Part shown: positions 35,532-44,785 of the stretch, piece after piece
Numbering within the stretch: position 1 is the first letter of the stretch
How the letters are laid out: each line of letters opens with the position of its first letter
Assembly (NCBI RefSeq): GCF_008933115.1
Contig: NZ_WBVO01000008.1
Span: 62,001-126,000, forward strand
Source: Phaeocystidibacter luteus
GTDB lineage: Bacteria; Bacteroidota; Bacteroidia; Flavobacteriales; Schleiferiaceae
Direction: 5' to 3'
DNA: 64,000 bases
Position numbers and translations under genes: made by a program
The notes under the pieces: model-generated
The model's database searches: none
Told to the model about the DNA's origin: nothing
The model's input: only the letters and a program-made list of their open reading frames with translations

Positions 35532-36157
35532 TCTTGTTCAGTTGATTTGTTGTGTTCTGCTAGTTTCTTCTCCAAATACTCCAAACCTTTCTTGGAGGCG
35601 ACGCCGCGTAAATGATACTCGAAATGGGCACGTATGAACTTCGGGTTCTCGCAGATGGTCAGCGGCACAATGTCTTGATCGTGCATGGCCAAAAACTGCG
35701 CGAAGTAGAGGTAGGAAACGAAATCCACGTTTACATCGCTTCTGTACACTCCTTGTGCAATTCCCTTTTCGAGGTTATCTCGCGTTTGATTCTTGATCAT
35801 ATCCTCTTGTCTGGAGGATAGCCACTTCCATGTAGCTGGGTAATATTTCTTGAGTTGGAATTCAATGGCGGGGTGTTGAGCCTTCATGGCTTCGGAAAGC
35901 GTAGAATCGATGGCGAAAAGCTCATCGATTGCGTTGTTGGCATTCCCGATAACATTGGACATGATGTCTGACACCTCGGTGAACGTATGCTTTACGCACC
36001 GGTCAACCAAGTCGGCTTTGTTCGACACATATTTGTACAGGGTCTTCTTGCTGATCGCCAGCTCCCTCGCCACATCATCCATCGTGATGCTACGTATCCC
36101 ATACTTTAGGAATAGCTCCGTAGAACCTTCAATGATTGATCTTTCCTGTTCATCCAT
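35528..36157 (-). CDS. TetR family regulator of the first efflux operon
   Basis: A repressor-type regulator of 209 residues when started at MDEQERSIIEGS (36157). An upstream in-frame ATG at 36181 would add eight residues, but its codons overlap the minus-7 box TACTTTCG, so I prefer 36157. The helix-turn-helix is RSITMDDVARELAISKKTLYKYVSNKADL, near residues 22-50; the ligand domain that follows is divergent, as usual. It is the first gene of its own operon with TolC, adaptor and RND permease. The 40-base perfect dyad directly upstream is the expected operator, so it should repress the whole pump until an inducer binds. Confidence 0.9.
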   Translation of the reverse strand: MDEQERSIIEGSTELFLKYGIRSITMDDVARELAISKKTLYKYVSNKADLVDRCVKHTFTEVSDIMSNVIGNANNAIDELFAIDSTLSEAMKAQHPAIEFQLKKYYPATWKWLSSRQEDMIKNQTRDNLEKGIAQGVYRSDVNVDFVSYLYFAQFLAMHDQDIVPLTICENPKFIRAHFEYHLRGVASKKGLEYLEKKLAEHNKSTEQE

Positions 36158-36165
36158 AATGGCGG

Positions 36166-36173
36166 CGAAAGTA
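36166..36173 (-). promoter_or_regulatory. Minus-7 box of the tetR-efflux operon
   Basis: Minus-strand TACTTTCG (one base from TAnnTTTG) lies eight bases before the proposed start at 36157. Confidence 0.5.
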
Positions 36174-36185
36174 AAACACATAGTT

Positions 36186-36225
36186 CACACTGGAAACGTT
36201 TTCAACTAAAAATGTTTCCAGTGTG
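36186..36225. promoter_or_regulatory. 40-bp dyad operator between tetR and asnS
   Basis: CACACTGGAAAC at 36186-36197 is mirrored without mismatch by GTTTCCAGTGTG at 36214-36225, with 16 bases between. The dyad covers the minus-33 region of the efflux operon and is about 100 bases from asnS. Perfect 12-base arms next to a tetR gene are typical of its operator. Confidence 0.75.
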
Positions 36226-36324
36226 CGGAAAAATTAACATTGGCGATAGGTTTATGGAAGTCAATACTTTACGATAGCCTAAAAAATATGCACTTTTGCA
36301 GCTCTAATCACGGTTTATACAGAC

Positions 36325-37758
36325 ATGCAGATTGCTACAGTAAAAGAAAGCTTGACTAAACTCCCAGTGGGAGCAGAAGTACATGTACGAGGATGGGTTA
36401 GAACTTTTCGTTCGAATCGTTTTATCGCCCTAAATGACGGTAGTACCGTTGCCAATTTGCAATGCGTGGTGAATTTTGAAGAGTTGCCAGAAGACCTTCT
36501 AAAGCGCATCAACACTGGTGCTTGCATCTCTGTGCAAGGAGATTTGGTAAGCAGCCAGGGGCAAGGGCAGAATGTCGAAATCCAAGTAAAGAAGCTGGAG
36601 ATACTAGGCGATTCGGACGCTGATGAATATCCGCTTCAGCCCAAGAAGCACTCACTGGAGTTCCTTCGTGAGATTGCACACCTTCGCATGCGTACCGCTA
36701 CTATGAGTGCCGTTATGCGCATTCGTCACAACGCAACCTTCGCCATTCACAAGTACTTCCACGACCGTGGATTTTACAATCTTCACACACCGATTATTAC
36801 GGGCTCTGATGCCGAAGGAGCAGGTGAAATGTTCCGTGTAACTACGCTTGATCCTATCAATCCACCTACAACCGACGACGGAAAAGTGGATTACAAAGAA
36901 GACTTCTTCGAAAAAGAAACCAACCTCACCGTATCTGGTCAGCTTGAAGCAGAACTAGGCGCTATGGGGCTTTCTAAAGTGTATACCTTCGGTCCAACTT
37001 TCCGTGCCGAAAACTCCAACACCTCTCGTCACCTCGCCGAATTCTGGATGATTGAGCCGGAAGTCGCGTTTGCAGATTTGGACGACAACATGGACCTCTC
37101 CGAGGACTTCCTGAAATTCGTGATTCAATACATCTTGGACAACTGCGTTGAGGATCTTGAGATTCTCGACAAGCGTTTGGCTGATGAAGAGAAAGGCAAG
37201 CCTCAGGCGGAGCGTTCAGAGCAAGGCTTGATCGAACGCCTAAAGTTTGTAGTGGAAAACAACTTCGTGCGTTTGAGCTATACAGAAGCCATCGAAATTC
37301 TACGCAACTCGAAGCCAAACAAGAAGGGCAAATTCAAATACAAAATTGAAGGATGGGGAGCCGATCTACAAAGTGAGCACGAGCGATTCTTGGTAGAAAA
37401 GCACTTCAAAAGCCCAGTGATCCTTTTTGATTATCCTGCCAACATCAAGGCTTTCTACATGCGCTTGAACGAGGACGAAAAAACAGTTCGCGCCATGGAT
37501 GTTCTTTTCCCAGGTATTGGCGAAATCGTAGGAGGATCCCAACGTGAGGAACGTTACGACGTGCTCAAAGGGAAAATGGAAAAGATGGGTATAGCCGAAG
37601 AAGATCTTTGGTGGTATTTAGATACTCGCAAGTTCGGAACATGTGTGCACAGCGGATTCGGTCTAGGCTTCGAGCGTCTGGTTCAGTTCGTTACAGGCAT
37701 GGGCAACATTCGCGACGTAATTCCTTTCCCTCGCACTCCGGGGCGCGCTGAATTCTAA
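36325..37758 (+). CDS. asnS: Asparaginyl-tRNA synthetase
   Basis: Charges tRNA(Asn) with asparagine. A class IIb synthetase of 477 residues: the N-terminal OB-fold binds the anticodon ([20 protein letters not shown]), motif 2 reads [20 protein letters not shown], and motif 3 reads [15 protein letters not shown], ending in [11 protein letters not shown]. Asn-specific rather than Asp-specific members share this RTPGRAEF C-terminus. A minus-7-like CACTTTTG lies at 36291-36298, which gives a leader of about 25 bases. The gene is divergent from tetR but functionally unrelated. Confidence 0.97.
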   Translation: MQIATVKESLTKLPVGAEVHVRGWVRTFRSNRFIALNDGSTVANLQCVVNFEELPEDLLKRINTGACISVQGDLVSSQGQGQNVEIQVKKLEILGDSDADEYPLQPKKHSLEFLREIAHLRMRTATMSAVMRIRHNATFAIHKYFHDRGFYNLHTPIITGSDAEGAGEMFRVTTLDPINPPTTDDGKVDYKEDFFEKETNLTVSGQLEAELGAMGLSKVYTFGPTFRAENSNTSRHLAEFWMIEPEVAFADLDDNMDLSEDFLKFVIQYILDNCVEDLEILDKRLADEEKGKPQAERSEQGLIERLKFVVENNFVRLSYTEAIEILRNSKPNKKGKFKYKIEGWGADLQSEHERFLVEKHFKSPVILFDYPANIKAFYMRLNEDEKTVRAMDVLFPGIGEIVGGSQREERYDVLKGKMEKMGIAEEDLWWYLDTRKFGTCVHSGFGLGFERLVQFVTGMGNIRDVIPFPRTPGRAEF

Positions 37759-37824
37759 GGCATTTTTTTTGCACCTTTGACATACACACAGCCACTTTGG
37801 CCTATTGTTTGTTAATCGGCGCAT

Positions 37825-39279
37825 ATGCTCAAACAGTCGCTACAACAGAAACTCCAGCAAAAGCTATCTCCTCAGCAAATTCAGCTGATGAAACTCATTC
37901 AGTTGCCTACTCAGGCTCTGGAAGAGCGAATTCAGGAAGAACTTGAGGCCAATCCTGCATTGGACGAAGGCAAGGAGGAAGAGACTCGCGATGAATATGA
38001 GACCGACGAGTTTTCAAACGAAGAAGAAAGTCGAGATAAGGACGAGGACTTTGACATAGATCAATACCTCTCCGACGACGAAATTCCCGAGTATCGACTT
38101 CACGCTAATAACTATAGCGCAGACGATGAGGATGACCGTATTCCACTAGCTGGCGGCACCTCATTCGTTCAAACCCTTCGCAGTCAGTTGGGCATGCGTA
38201 GCTTGTCTCACGAAGACCGAAAAATTGCGGAATACCTCGTTGGCAATATAGATGACGACGGTTACTTGAGGAGGGAACTTCAAGATGTTGTGGATGACCT
38301 CGCGTTCACCCAAGGTATCTATACCGACCTCGATCAGCTAGAGCGATTGCTTCAAGTTATTCAAGACCTCGACCCACCGGGCGTTGGTGCGCGAAGCCTT
38401 CAAGAATGCCTTGCGCTTCAATTAGCGAAGAAAACTCCATCTCCGGCAGTTCAACTTGCCATTACGCTTATGGATGACTATTTCGATGAGTTCGTTCGCA
38501 AGCATTACAGCAAGATGCTGGATCGTTTGGACATCACCGAAGATGAGCTTCGCGACGCCCTTGAAGTCATTTCAAAATTGAACCCCAAGCCAGGTGGCTC
38601 GGTAAGTGATGGTTCGCGCCCAACGGAAAACGTAACTCCTGATTTCCTCATATCTATAGAAGACGGAGAACTACAATTGAAATTGAACGGCAAAAATGCT
38701 CCCGAGTTAAACATTTCGAGAGAATACAGAGGAATGTTGGAGCACTACCGCGACAGCAAAGGCAAGGCGACGAAGAGTGAGAAAGACGCCTTGATGTTCG
38801 TGAAGCAAAAAATAGATGCCGCTAAGTGGTTTATCGATGCCATTCGCCAACGTCAGCAGACCTTGTTGCTCACCATGTCGACCATCATGGAGTATCAAAA
38901 AGAATACTTCCTAACGGGTGATGAGCGAAAGCTTCGCCCGATGATTCTGAAAGACATTGCCGACGAAATTGAAATGGACATTTCGACAGTAAGCCGTGTC
39001 GCCAGCAATAAGTACGTGCAGACTCCATACGGTACCTTCTTGATTAAGACATTCTTCTCTGAATCGATGAAGAATAGTGACGGCGAGGACGTTTCGACAC
39101 GTGAGATCAAGAAGATTTTGGAGGACAGTATTCAGGAGGAGAACAAGAAGAAGCCGCTCACTGATGAAGCCTTGGCAAAACTTCTTAAGGAAAAAGGCTA
39201 CCCTATTGCTCGAAGAACGGTTGCCAAGTATCGAGAGCAGCTTGGAATTCCGGTGGCTCGTCTCCGCAAAGAACTCTGA
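37825..39279 (+). CDS. rpoN: RNA polymerase sigma-54 factor
   Basis: The alternative sigma factor that requires AAA+ enhancer-binding activators. All three regions are visible in 484 residues: the Gln- and Leu-rich region I (LKQSLQQKLQQKLSPQQIQL), an acidic region II (about 46-90, rich in Glu and Asp), and region III with the core-binding part, the HTH (DISTVSRVASNKYVQTPYG) and the RpoN box ARRTVAKYRE near the C-terminus. No activator gene and no obvious minus-24/minus-12 promoter was noticed in this window. The following membrane protein gene starts three bases after the stop. Confidence 0.97.
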   Translation: MLKQSLQQKLQQKLSPQQIQLMKLIQLPTQALEERIQEELEANPALDEGKEEETRDEYETDEFSNEEESRDKDEDFDIDQYLSDDEIPEYRLHANNYSADDEDDRIPLAGGTSFVQTLRSQLGMRSLSHEDRKIAEYLVGNIDDDGYLRRELQDVVDDLAFTQGIYTDLDQLERLLQVIQDLDPPGVGARSLQECLALQLAKKTPSPAVQLAITLMDDYFDEFVRKHYSKMLDRLDITEDELRDALEVISKLNPKPGGSVSDGSRPTENVTPDFLISIEDGELQLKLNGKNAPELNISREYRGMLEHYRDSKGKATKSEKDALMFVKQKIDAAKWFIDAIRQRQQTLLLTMSTIMEYQKEYFLTGDERKLRPMILKDIADEIEMDISTVSRVASNKYVQTPYGTFLIKTFFSESMKNSDGEDVSTREIKKILEDSIQEENKKKPLTDEALAKLLKEKGYPIARRTVAKYREQLGIPVARLRKEL

Positions 39280-39282
39280 TCT

Positions 39283-39882
39283 ATGAGTAACCGACTTGCT
39301 CAGTTCTTGAGTTACCTACTGCATCCCGCGATCATTCCCACTTTGGGATCGCTACTCGTGCTAACGACCATACCCGAACACGTAACCGAACAACAGATTT
39401 GGTACATCAGTGCATTTGTGCTGTTGTCGACATACTTCATGCCGGCCATTGTTTCGGTTGTGATGAGAAGATTGGGCATCATTTCATCACTCCACATGAA
39501 GGATCCGAAAGACAGAAAGTATCCTTTTCTGGTTTCGATTGCCTTTTTCTTGATTACGGCAAATCGGCTTTCAGGTGAGGAAGTCCCCGAGGAAATCATT
39601 CGTTTACTACTGGCCTCAGCTGGAACAATATTGCTGTTCTACGCCTTACTTCGAGTCACCAAATTGAGTGTACACTTGGCAGGGATTGGAGGCTTGACTG
39701 CCGTGGCAATCTATCTATCTCACAACTATCAGGTAATGATGTTGGAAGTGATTGCTCTGTTGATATTGTTGAGCGGTTTGCTAGGAACAGCTCGCCTAAC
39801 CCTTCGAGCACATACACCTATGCAAGTGTGGGTAGGGTATGCTTGTGGATTCGGTTTTACCTATTTGGCCCTCTTCTTCTAG
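39283..39882 (+). CDS. PAP2-like integral membrane protein
   Basis: A 199-residue protein with about five to six membrane segments. Late in the chain KLSVHLAGIGG and RAHTPMQVWVGYACGF resemble the SxHxxG and H...VxxG parts of the PAP2 phosphatase signature, and KDRKYPF is a charged loop in front. The first Lys/Arg motif of active PAP2 enzymes is not convincing, so it may be a degenerate member that does not hydrolyse lipid phosphates. It follows rpoN after three bases and is probably co-transcribed with it. Confidence 0.7.
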   Translation: MSNRLAQFLSYLLHPAIIPTLGSLLVLTTIPEHVTEQQIWYISAFVLLSTYFMPAIVSVVMRRLGIISSLHMKDPKDRKYPFLVSIAFFLITANRLSGEEVPEEIIRLLLASAGTILLFYALLRVTKLSVHLAGIGGLTAVAIYLSHNYQVMMLEVIALLILLSGLLGTARLTLRAHTPMQVWVGYACGFGFTYLALFF

Positions 39883-40022
39883 TCGCGTTAAAGCGGCACT
39901 TCCATCTGTATTTCATTCCGGCGATTGAGTAAGCGAGGCTACTCATCGATTCGTTGTTCTCCACACAAATTGTAAAAGGTACTGAACGATGAGTCTGCGG
40001 TGACAATCTTGCAAATTGGTTT

Positions 40023-40094
40023 GACGCATTCGTTTAAATCCATGCGTCATTCTCTATTGTAATGGTTTGATGTTGAGACTACTTTCAAGTCTCA
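40023..40094. promoter_or_regulatory. Two inverted repeats upstream of the first tandem CHU_C gene
   Basis: GACGCAT/ATGCGTC (40023-40029 and 40042-40048) and TGAGACT/AGTCTCA (40074-40080 and 40088-40094) lie in the 230-base gap before the start at 40113. The second could be a leader hairpin. Nothing else is seen in the gap. Confidence 0.35.
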
Positions 40095-40112
40095 TTAATT
40101 GGAATCATCGCT

Positions 40113-42293
40113 ATGAAACTACTCAAATCACTACTACTCTTTGCTTTCGTCCTCACCGGATGGAGTACAGCAAACGCCTCTCACATTATTGGTGGAGATA
40201 TTCAATATGAATACTTAGGAAACAACCAATACTACATTAAGCTGGTTCTGTATCGAAACTTTCCGGGAATCCAACTCGGACCGAATCAAACCGTGTATGT
40301 TCGCTCAGCGACTTGCGGTGGAGCCATTACAACGATTAACCTTCCACGAACGGCTCAGTTCATGGCGGCTGGAAACACATTCGGCTGTATTTCTCAGCAA
40401 TCTGCCGGATTCCAACCTGAGGTGAATATCTACGAAACCACCGTTAGTAATCCTCTTGTGCTCACACAGAACTGTACGGATTACAAGATTTCGTGGAATG
40501 AGTGTTGTAAACCTCCTGGTATTACCAATATCGGAACAGGTAATAACAGTGCAACGCTGGGCTTCTATTTCGAGGCCGAATTGAACCGCCGCCAGGGATT
40601 GGGTAACAATAGCTCACCGATTTTCACATCAGATCCATTGGCATACATCTGCGAAGGAGGAACTTTCATTTACACTCAAAATGCGGTAGAATCTGATGGT
40701 GATTCACTCCAATACGAGTTGATCAACCCGCGCGAATCAGATTTCAATAGCACGAACGTGCGCCCGATTCCATACAAACCTCCATTCTCTGTTAGTCAGC
40801 CGTTTACCGTTGACCCAGCGAATCCATACACTTTAGATCCTCAAACCGGTAATATCACGTTTACAGCAAAGTTGCCTCCGGGCATCCAACGCGAGGTATC
40901 CATTATCACCGTTCGTGTGAATGAGTATCGTTTTGACTCTACCTTCTTTATATGGGAGAAAATCGGAAGCTCGAACAGAGAGATACAGGTCATTATTACA
41001 GATCAATGTTTGCCAGCCGTAAACGCCGGTGTGCGATTAGATCCGAATGCGCCTGGCACCTACTTGGACCCGGACGGCAAGCAAGTGAGGGACTATAACT
41101 GTGGTGATACTGCTGTGACCATGACATTCACTTTGCCAATTGAGTGCTTCTCGGTTGCTGCAGATGGAACCGATTTCAGAATTACCGCTCCTAATGGTCA
41201 ACCTATACCCGTCAAGAAAGCAATACCATATTGTGATGGCAACTCCGAAACAGATTCGGTAACGCTGTCGCTATACAAGCCACTCATTTTCAATGGTGAT
41301 TACATGATGTACACCAAGGTTGGTACAGATGGAAACACACTTCTCAACCGATGTGGTAAGCCGATGGCTGAGTTCGATACGATTATACTTCGGGTAAGCG
41401 GCTGTCTAGATCCTGTGTACGATGCACAGAACGTAACCGTAACCAATGACGAGCACAACTTCGTGCAATGGGGTCTAGACACCAATACTCTTCCTGAGCA
41501 GTTGGTCGACTTTATTCGCGTATTCCGTTCAGATGATGGTGGTGCGATTTGGTCGCAGGTTGGAACCGCGAGTATCCAAGATTCAGGATACACAGACTAC
41601 ACGGTTGGACCAAACGAAGTAGATGCACAATCTTACCGATATCAAGTTCAATTTGTTGCGAATGGTCAGGATCTATTCCTAACCCGTGGCATCAACAGCA
41701 TCCATCTTGGTGGAGCCTTGAATCAAAATGATCAGGTGCCGATGAATTGGACAAGCTACAATGGTTGGACCGGAGCATCCTACGTGGTTCAGTTGGGTAT
41801 CAAAACGGGACAAACCTATAACTGGTCTGACGTTACCGATGTGAACCTCCCGACCTTAGATTCTAGTTATACTTTTAATGCGAGCGCCCTTTCACAGGGT
41901 AGCTATGCACTGCGCGTGCAAACCACGGATGGTAGCTTCACTTCGGAATCCAACTGGATAACCTTTGGGATACAGGATCCACCTGTCATTCCAGATCCTG
42001 ATGTAGCCTTGATTATTCCGAACCTGTTTACTCCGGGTGAAGACGACATCAACTCTTTGTTCACGATTCAGGGTATTGAAGCGTACAATCGCGTTGAGCT
42101 CGTTGTCTACAACCGATGGGGAACTCGCGTGTACCAAAACTCGAATTACACAAACTCAAACGCGTGGGACGGTCGCTCATCGAACGGCTCCGATCTCGCA
42201 GAAGGAACATACTTCTATGTGCTCAATGCAACAGGCGGACCTAACGGTACGGCTGTAGAGGAGAACGGTAGTATCACCTTAATGAGAGATTAA
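40113..42293 (+). CDS. Surface protein with gliding-motility-associated C-terminal domain, paralogue 1 of a tandem pair
   Basis: A type IX-secreted protein of 726 residues. The signal peptide ends at ANAS, then comes the conserved N-terminal domain SHIIGGDIQYEYLGNNQYYI, with many cysteines (ATCGG, FGCIS, QNCTDYKISWNECCKPPG, LAYICEGG). A middle fibronectin-like part follows from about residue 430, and the CHU_C domain at about 630-726 has IIPNLFTPGEDDINSLF, VYNRWGTRVY and AEGTYFYVLN. It is close to the next gene along its full length, so the pair arose by tandem duplication. A terminator lies between them. Such proteins can be adhesins or form cell-surface fibres; the exact role is unknown. 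Confidence 0.88.
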   Translation: MKLLKSLLLFAFVLTGWSTANASHIIGGDIQYEYLGNNQYYIKLVLYRNFPGIQLGPNQTVYVRSATCGGAITTINLPRTAQFMAAGNTFGCISQQSAGFQPEVNIYETTVSNPLVLTQNCTDYKISWNECCKPPGITNIGTGNNSATLGFYFEAELNRRQGLGNNSSPIFTSDPLAYICEGGTFIYTQNAVESDGDSLQYELINPRESDFNSTNVRPIPYKPPFSVSQPFTVDPANPYTLDPQTGNITFTAKLPPGIQREVSIITVRVNEYRFDSTFFIWEKIGSSNREIQVIITDQCLPAVNAGVRLDPNAPGTYLDPDGKQVRDYNCGDTAVTMTFTLPIECFSVAADGTDFRITAPNGQPIPVKKAIPYCDGNSETDSVTLSLYKPLIFNGDYMMYTKVGTDGNTLLNRCGKPMAEFDTIILRVSGCLDPVYDAQNVTVTNDEHNFVQWGLDTNTLPEQLVDFIRVFRSDDGGAIWSQVGTASIQDSGYTDYTVGPNEVDAQSYRYQVQFVANGQDLFLTRGINSIHLGGALNQNDQVPMNWTSYNGWTGASYVVQLGIKTGQTYNWSDVTDVNLPTLDSSYTFNASALSQGSYALRVQTTDGSFTSESNWITFGIQDPPVIPDPDVALIIPNLFTPGEDDINSLFTIQGIEAYNRVELVVYNRWGTRVYQNSNYTNSNAWDGRSSNGSDLAEGTYFYVLNATGGPNGTAVEENGSITLMRD

Positions 42294-42361
42294 TAGGAAA
42301 TCGTTAAATAATTGATGGTTGTCGTTTATCCGCCAAAGGGTGGACAAAACGCGCCTACGCT

Positions 42362-42391
42362 AAAAGCCCGTACACAGAGTGCGGGCTTTTT
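42362..42391 (+). terminator. Terminator between the tandem CHU_C genes
   Basis: AAAAGCCCG at 42362-42370 pairs with CGGGCTTTT at 42382-42390, followed by one more T. It is about 70 bases after the stop of the first gene. Confidence 0.85.
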
Positions 42392-42393
42392 AG

Positions 42394-42401
42394 TACTTTC
42401 G
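42394..42401 (+). promoter_or_regulatory. Minus-7 box of the second tandem CHU_C gene
   Basis: TACTTTCG directly follows the terminator and predicts a leader of about 22 bases before the ATG at 42427. Confidence 0.5.
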
Positions 42402-42426
42402 AGGACTATCGCTAAAGCGTCCATCA

Positions 42427-44631
42427 ATGAAATATTTGTTACGACTTCTAACCGTTGTATTGTTTGGCCTCATGAGCATGCCTGCTAGTGCATCTCACGT
42501 AATTGGAGGAGATATTCAGTACGAATACCTGGGTAACAACCAGTATTATGTCAAGTTGGTAATCTACCGTCAGTCTACTGGAGCAGGTCTCCCGGCGACT
42601 ACGAACGTGAACGTATCCTCACAAACTTGTGGAATTAACACGTCGGTATCCCTTACCAGAACTAGTGTTTATTCAGCTTCCAGTTTTGCATTCGACTGTA
42701 TTGCTCAATCAAATGCAGGTGGATTCCTTCCAGAGGTAAACGTATACGAGACTACAACCTCTTCACCTCTCACATTGACCCAGCGTTGTACGGATTACAA
42801 ACTATCATGGTCACTGTGCTGTCGTCCAGGTGGTATCACAAACATTGGTGGTGGCGCGAGTAGCGCGGGTTTCTCATTCTACTTCGAAGCAGAATTGAAC
42901 AACCGTCAAGGCTTGGGTAACAACACTTCACCGTCTTTCGTATCTGATCCAATTGCTTACATCTGTACGGGTGGTTTCATTAACTACCTGCAGCGTGCAA
43001 CTGAGCCAGACGGCGATAGTATTCGTTACGAAATCATCGACCCACGTTCTGCTGCTGGAACAAACGTTCCTTACACAGCACCTTGGTCAGCTCAAGCTCC
43101 TTTTGGAACAGATCCAAACGCACCATATACGATGGACCCTGCAACGGGTAACATCAGCTTTATTGCCGACCTCCAAGGTGGGCCAACTCAGGTATCCGTT
43201 ATTGCACTTCGTGTTGACGAGTATCGATTTGATTCTACCTATTTCTTCTGGGAGAAGGTAGGTAGTTCCAACCGGGAAATACAGGTCGTCGTCGCAGCGA
43301 ACTGTATACCTGCCGTTAACCAGGGTGTGCGATTAGACCCGAATGCACCTGGTGTATCACTCGACCCTCAAGGTCGACAAACCAAAGACTACAAGTGTTA
43401 CGACTCAACCGTTACACTCCACTTTACACTTTCGGTAGAATGTATTTCGGTAGCTCCAGATGGAACTGACTTCCGTTTGACCGCGCCAAATGGTCAGCCT
43501 ATTCCTGTGAAAAGTGTGACGAGTTACTGTAACCAGAACGGTGAAACAGACTCTATCACTTTGAACTTGTACAAGCCACTTATCTTTAATGGAGATTACT
43601 TCCTCTACAGTAAGTACGGCACTGACGGCAACACCCTACTCAACAAGTGTGGTAAGCCGATGAACGAATTCGATACTATCATATTAAAGGTGTCCGACTG
43701 TTTGTTCCCTGAGTATTATCTGGATGGGGTAACGGTTGATCAAGACAGACGAAATCGTATCGATTATCGCATCGACACCAACACTATTCCGGCTGCGTTC
43801 CTTGATTTCGTGAGAATCTATCGCTCAGTAGACGGTGGACAAACATTCAACCAGCTTACTACTGGTGATCCACTACAAGGATTTGTATTTGACCCAAGCC
43901 CTGGCCCTTCCGGAGTTGACAATCAATATTACTATTACCGAGTACAGCTCGTTGCGAATGGTCTAGAACTCGATCCGAGACCAGGTAAGCATACTATTCA
44001 CCTCACGGGTGATGTTTCCGACCCGGCAAACATGCCTCTATCTTGGAGCAGCTATGGTGGAGCATCGTTCCCTGACTTGAATTCTGTACAGTATAAGGTT
44101 CAGGTTGGACCAAAGAATGACACCGATGGATACGACTTCCAGGATGTCATCGATCCGAACTTGCCTACTGGAGATTCAACATTCACAGTGGTACTTACAA
44201 CAAATCCTACTCCGGGCGATTATGCTGTTCGCGTAATTACTGAGCCAATTGCCAACCCGAACGGATATGTAAGTGAATCAAACTGGTTGATTTACTCTGT
44301 TCCAGAAGAACCAATCGTGCCGCCAGTAGGTGCACAACCAGTTATCATTCCTAACGTATTCAGTCCGAATGCTGATGGCATTAACGACTTGTGGACTATT
44401 GAAGGTATCGGAACTTGGTCTTCACGCAAAGTGAGCATCTTCGACCGCTGGGGACGCAAAGTGTGGAACACGAGCCAGTACGACAATGCCCGCGCATTCG
44501 ATGGTAAGGACAGTGGAGGCAATCAGCTCCCTGATGGAACCTACTTCTACGTGATTGAATTGAACCATGCTCCAACAGGACAATCTGAAGTGATTGACGG
44601 TTCATTCTCTATCATGAGCGGGAATAACTAA
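42427..44631 (+). CDS. Surface protein with gliding-motility-associated C-terminal domain, paralogue 2 of a tandem pair
   Basis: A 734-residue protein with the same layout as the gene before it: signal peptide ending at ASAS, the N-terminal domain HVIGGDIQYEYLGNNQYYVK, cysteine-rich middle (QRCTDYKLSWSLCCRPGG), and a CHU_C domain with IIPNVFSPNADGINDLW, IFDRWGRKVW and PDGTYFYVIE. Long stretches are identical to the paralogue (for example ATPNGQPIPVK-like TAPNGQPIPVK and TDGNTLLN.CGKPM). It has its own promoter box and terminator, so it can be expressed separately. Codon use looks a little more biased than in the first copy, which may mean higher expression. Confidence 0.88.
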   Translation: MKYLLRLLTVVLFGLMSMPASASHVIGGDIQYEYLGNNQYYVKLVIYRQSTGAGLPATTNVNVSSQTCGINTSVSLTRTSVYSASSFAFDCIAQSNAGGFLPEVNVYETTTSSPLTLTQRCTDYKLSWSLCCRPGGITNIGGGASSAGFSFYFEAELNNRQGLGNNTSPSFVSDPIAYICTGGFINYLQRATEPDGDSIRYEIIDPRSAAGTNVPYTAPWSAQAPFGTDPNAPYTMDPATGNISFIADLQGGPTQVSVIALRVDEYRFDSTYFFWEKVGSSNREIQVVVAANCIPAVNQGVRLDPNAPGVSLDPQGRQTKDYKCYDSTVTLHFTLSVECISVAPDGTDFRLTAPNGQPIPVKSVTSYCNQNGETDSITLNLYKPLIFNGDYFLYSKYGTDGNTLLNKCGKPMNEFDTIILKVSDCLFPEYYLDGVTVDQDRRNRIDYRIDTNTIPAAFLDFVRIYRSVDGGQTFNQLTTGDPLQGFVFDPSPGPSGVDNQYYYYRVQLVANGLELDPRPGKHTIHLTGDVSDPANMPLSWSSYGGASFPDLNSVQYKVQVGPKNDTDGYDFQDVIDPNLPTGDSTFTVVLTTNPTPGDYAVRVITEPIANPNGYVSESNWLIYSVPEEPIVPPVGAQPVIIPNVFSPNADGINDLWTIEGIGTWSSRKVSIFDRWGRKVWNTSQYDNARAFDGKDSGGNQLPDGTYFYVIELNHAPTGQSEVIDGSFSIMSGNN

Positions 44632-44654
44632 GCGTTAAACTCACCCTTATATAG

Positions 44655-44687
44655 CCGCCTCTTCGAAAGAAGGGGCGGTTTTTTTTT
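44655..44687 (+). terminator. Terminator of the second tandem CHU_C gene
   Basis: CCGCCTCTTC pairs with GAAGGGGCGG (one wobble) around a GAAA tetraloop, followed by T9. Confidence 0.9.
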
Positions 44688-44785
44688 GAACAAAAATGCG
44701 GACTCTCCGTTGACTTATCGCATATATAAGTGAAGGGTTATCCAAATTAACTCCCTTTCACAATCATTTAAAATCCTATTATACT

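Noticed and set aside
36158-36181. ATG at 36181 as tetR start
   Set aside because: The codons overlap the minus-7 box TACTTTCG, so they would not be transcribed; ATG at 36157 is the better choice.
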